From Mesorhizobium sp. 113-3-3 (GTDB lineage: Bacteria > Pseudomonadota > Alphaproteobacteria > Rhizobiales > Rhizobiaceae), in contig NZ_AP023243.1 in the NCBI RefSeq assembly GCF_016756495.1, forward strand, positions 4,778,501 through 4,842,500: DNA of 64,000 nucleotides, in the 5' to 3' direction. A program made the translations under genes and the position numbers. The notes under the pieces were generated by a model, which was not told the origin of the DNA, searched no databases, and worked only from the letters and a program-made list of their open reading frames with translations. This document shows, one piece after another, positions 63,992 to 64,000 of the stretch (position 1 is the first letter of the stretch; each line of letters starts with the position of its first letter).

Positions 63992-64000
63992 GCGACCGTC

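Overview
The window reads as chromosomal DNA of a rhizobial alphaproteobacterium, most likely Mesorhizobium or a close relative. The evidence is the high G+C content, an AapQMP amino-acid importer, a ChoX-type binding protein with a BetI-type regulator, a HAD hydrolase (TIGR01459-like) directly upstream of ribF, a groESL operon with a CIRCE operator, a general-stress (EcfG-type) promoter, and a RIME-like palindromic intergenic repeat. No rRNA, tRNA, phage, insertion sequence or CRISPR array was seen. Most of the DNA is ordinary housekeeping or accessory chromosome, about 70 genes on both strands.

Layout. 1-4.8 kb: the start of a MipA/OmpV outer-membrane protein, a small hypothetical, a secreted phosphoesterase, an HdeD-type membrane protein, ribF and the HAD hydrolase. 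5.1-9.2 kb: two tandem TadG-like proteins with von Willebrand A motifs. 9.4-14.7 kb: single metabolic genes (LysE exporter, dienelactone-hydrolase-like enzyme, DUF2189, VOC, GNAT, CAP lipoprotein, 2-oxoglutarate oxygenase). 14.9-18.4 kb: marR-emrA-emrB efflux operon, with a strongly structured RNA-like element immediately before emrB. 18.5-22.1 kb: a cobalamin-riboswitch-controlled operon (DUF1636 protein, ABC ATPase, binding protein, permease). 22.2-25.7 kb: three regulators. 25.7-30.1 kb: an operon of MFS transporter, sugar-lactone oxidase and D-threonine-aldolase-like enzyme, divergent from a TetR gene. 30.2-35.8 kb: groESL and then a three-gene tadG-tadE-tadE operon. 35.8-38.4 kb: TetR gene divergent from a dehydrogenase-OsmC-SnoaL operon. 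38.4-44.0 kb: LysE exporter, a small-protein operon, cold-shock protein, tandem HD-GYP protein, YciI, GST and a CsbD stress protein. 44-50 kb: metallophosphoesterase, TetR/NIPSNAP pair, choX with an alpha/beta hydrolase, betI. 50.2-59.3 kb: SDR, a RIME-like repeat, fumC, two DoxX proteins, ppk-ppx and an FAD monooxygenase. 59.4-60 kb: a BrnT/BrnA toxin-antitoxin locus with a frameshifted toxin. 60-64 kb: a DUF2459 protein and aapQMP.

How genes work together. Several divergent regulator/target pairs carry visible dyads between them (MarR/emrAB, TetR/MFS, TetR/dehydrogenase, TetR/NIPSNAP, BetI/choX). The polyphosphate kinase and exopolyphosphatase genes are translationally coupled. The cobalamin riboswitch identifies the otherwise generic ABC importer as corrinoid-related. 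Three separate TadG-like and two TadE-like genes are present without any tad secretion ATPase or platform gene.

Best candidates for something undescribed: the structured leader between emrA and emrB (its minus-strand stem is stabilised by a G-U wobble), the beta-helix TadG operon behind groEL, downstream echoes of the 3' ends of emrB and groEL, the tandem HD-GYP protein with a degenerate first copy, and the operon of unrecognised small charged proteins at 39.5-40.3 kb.
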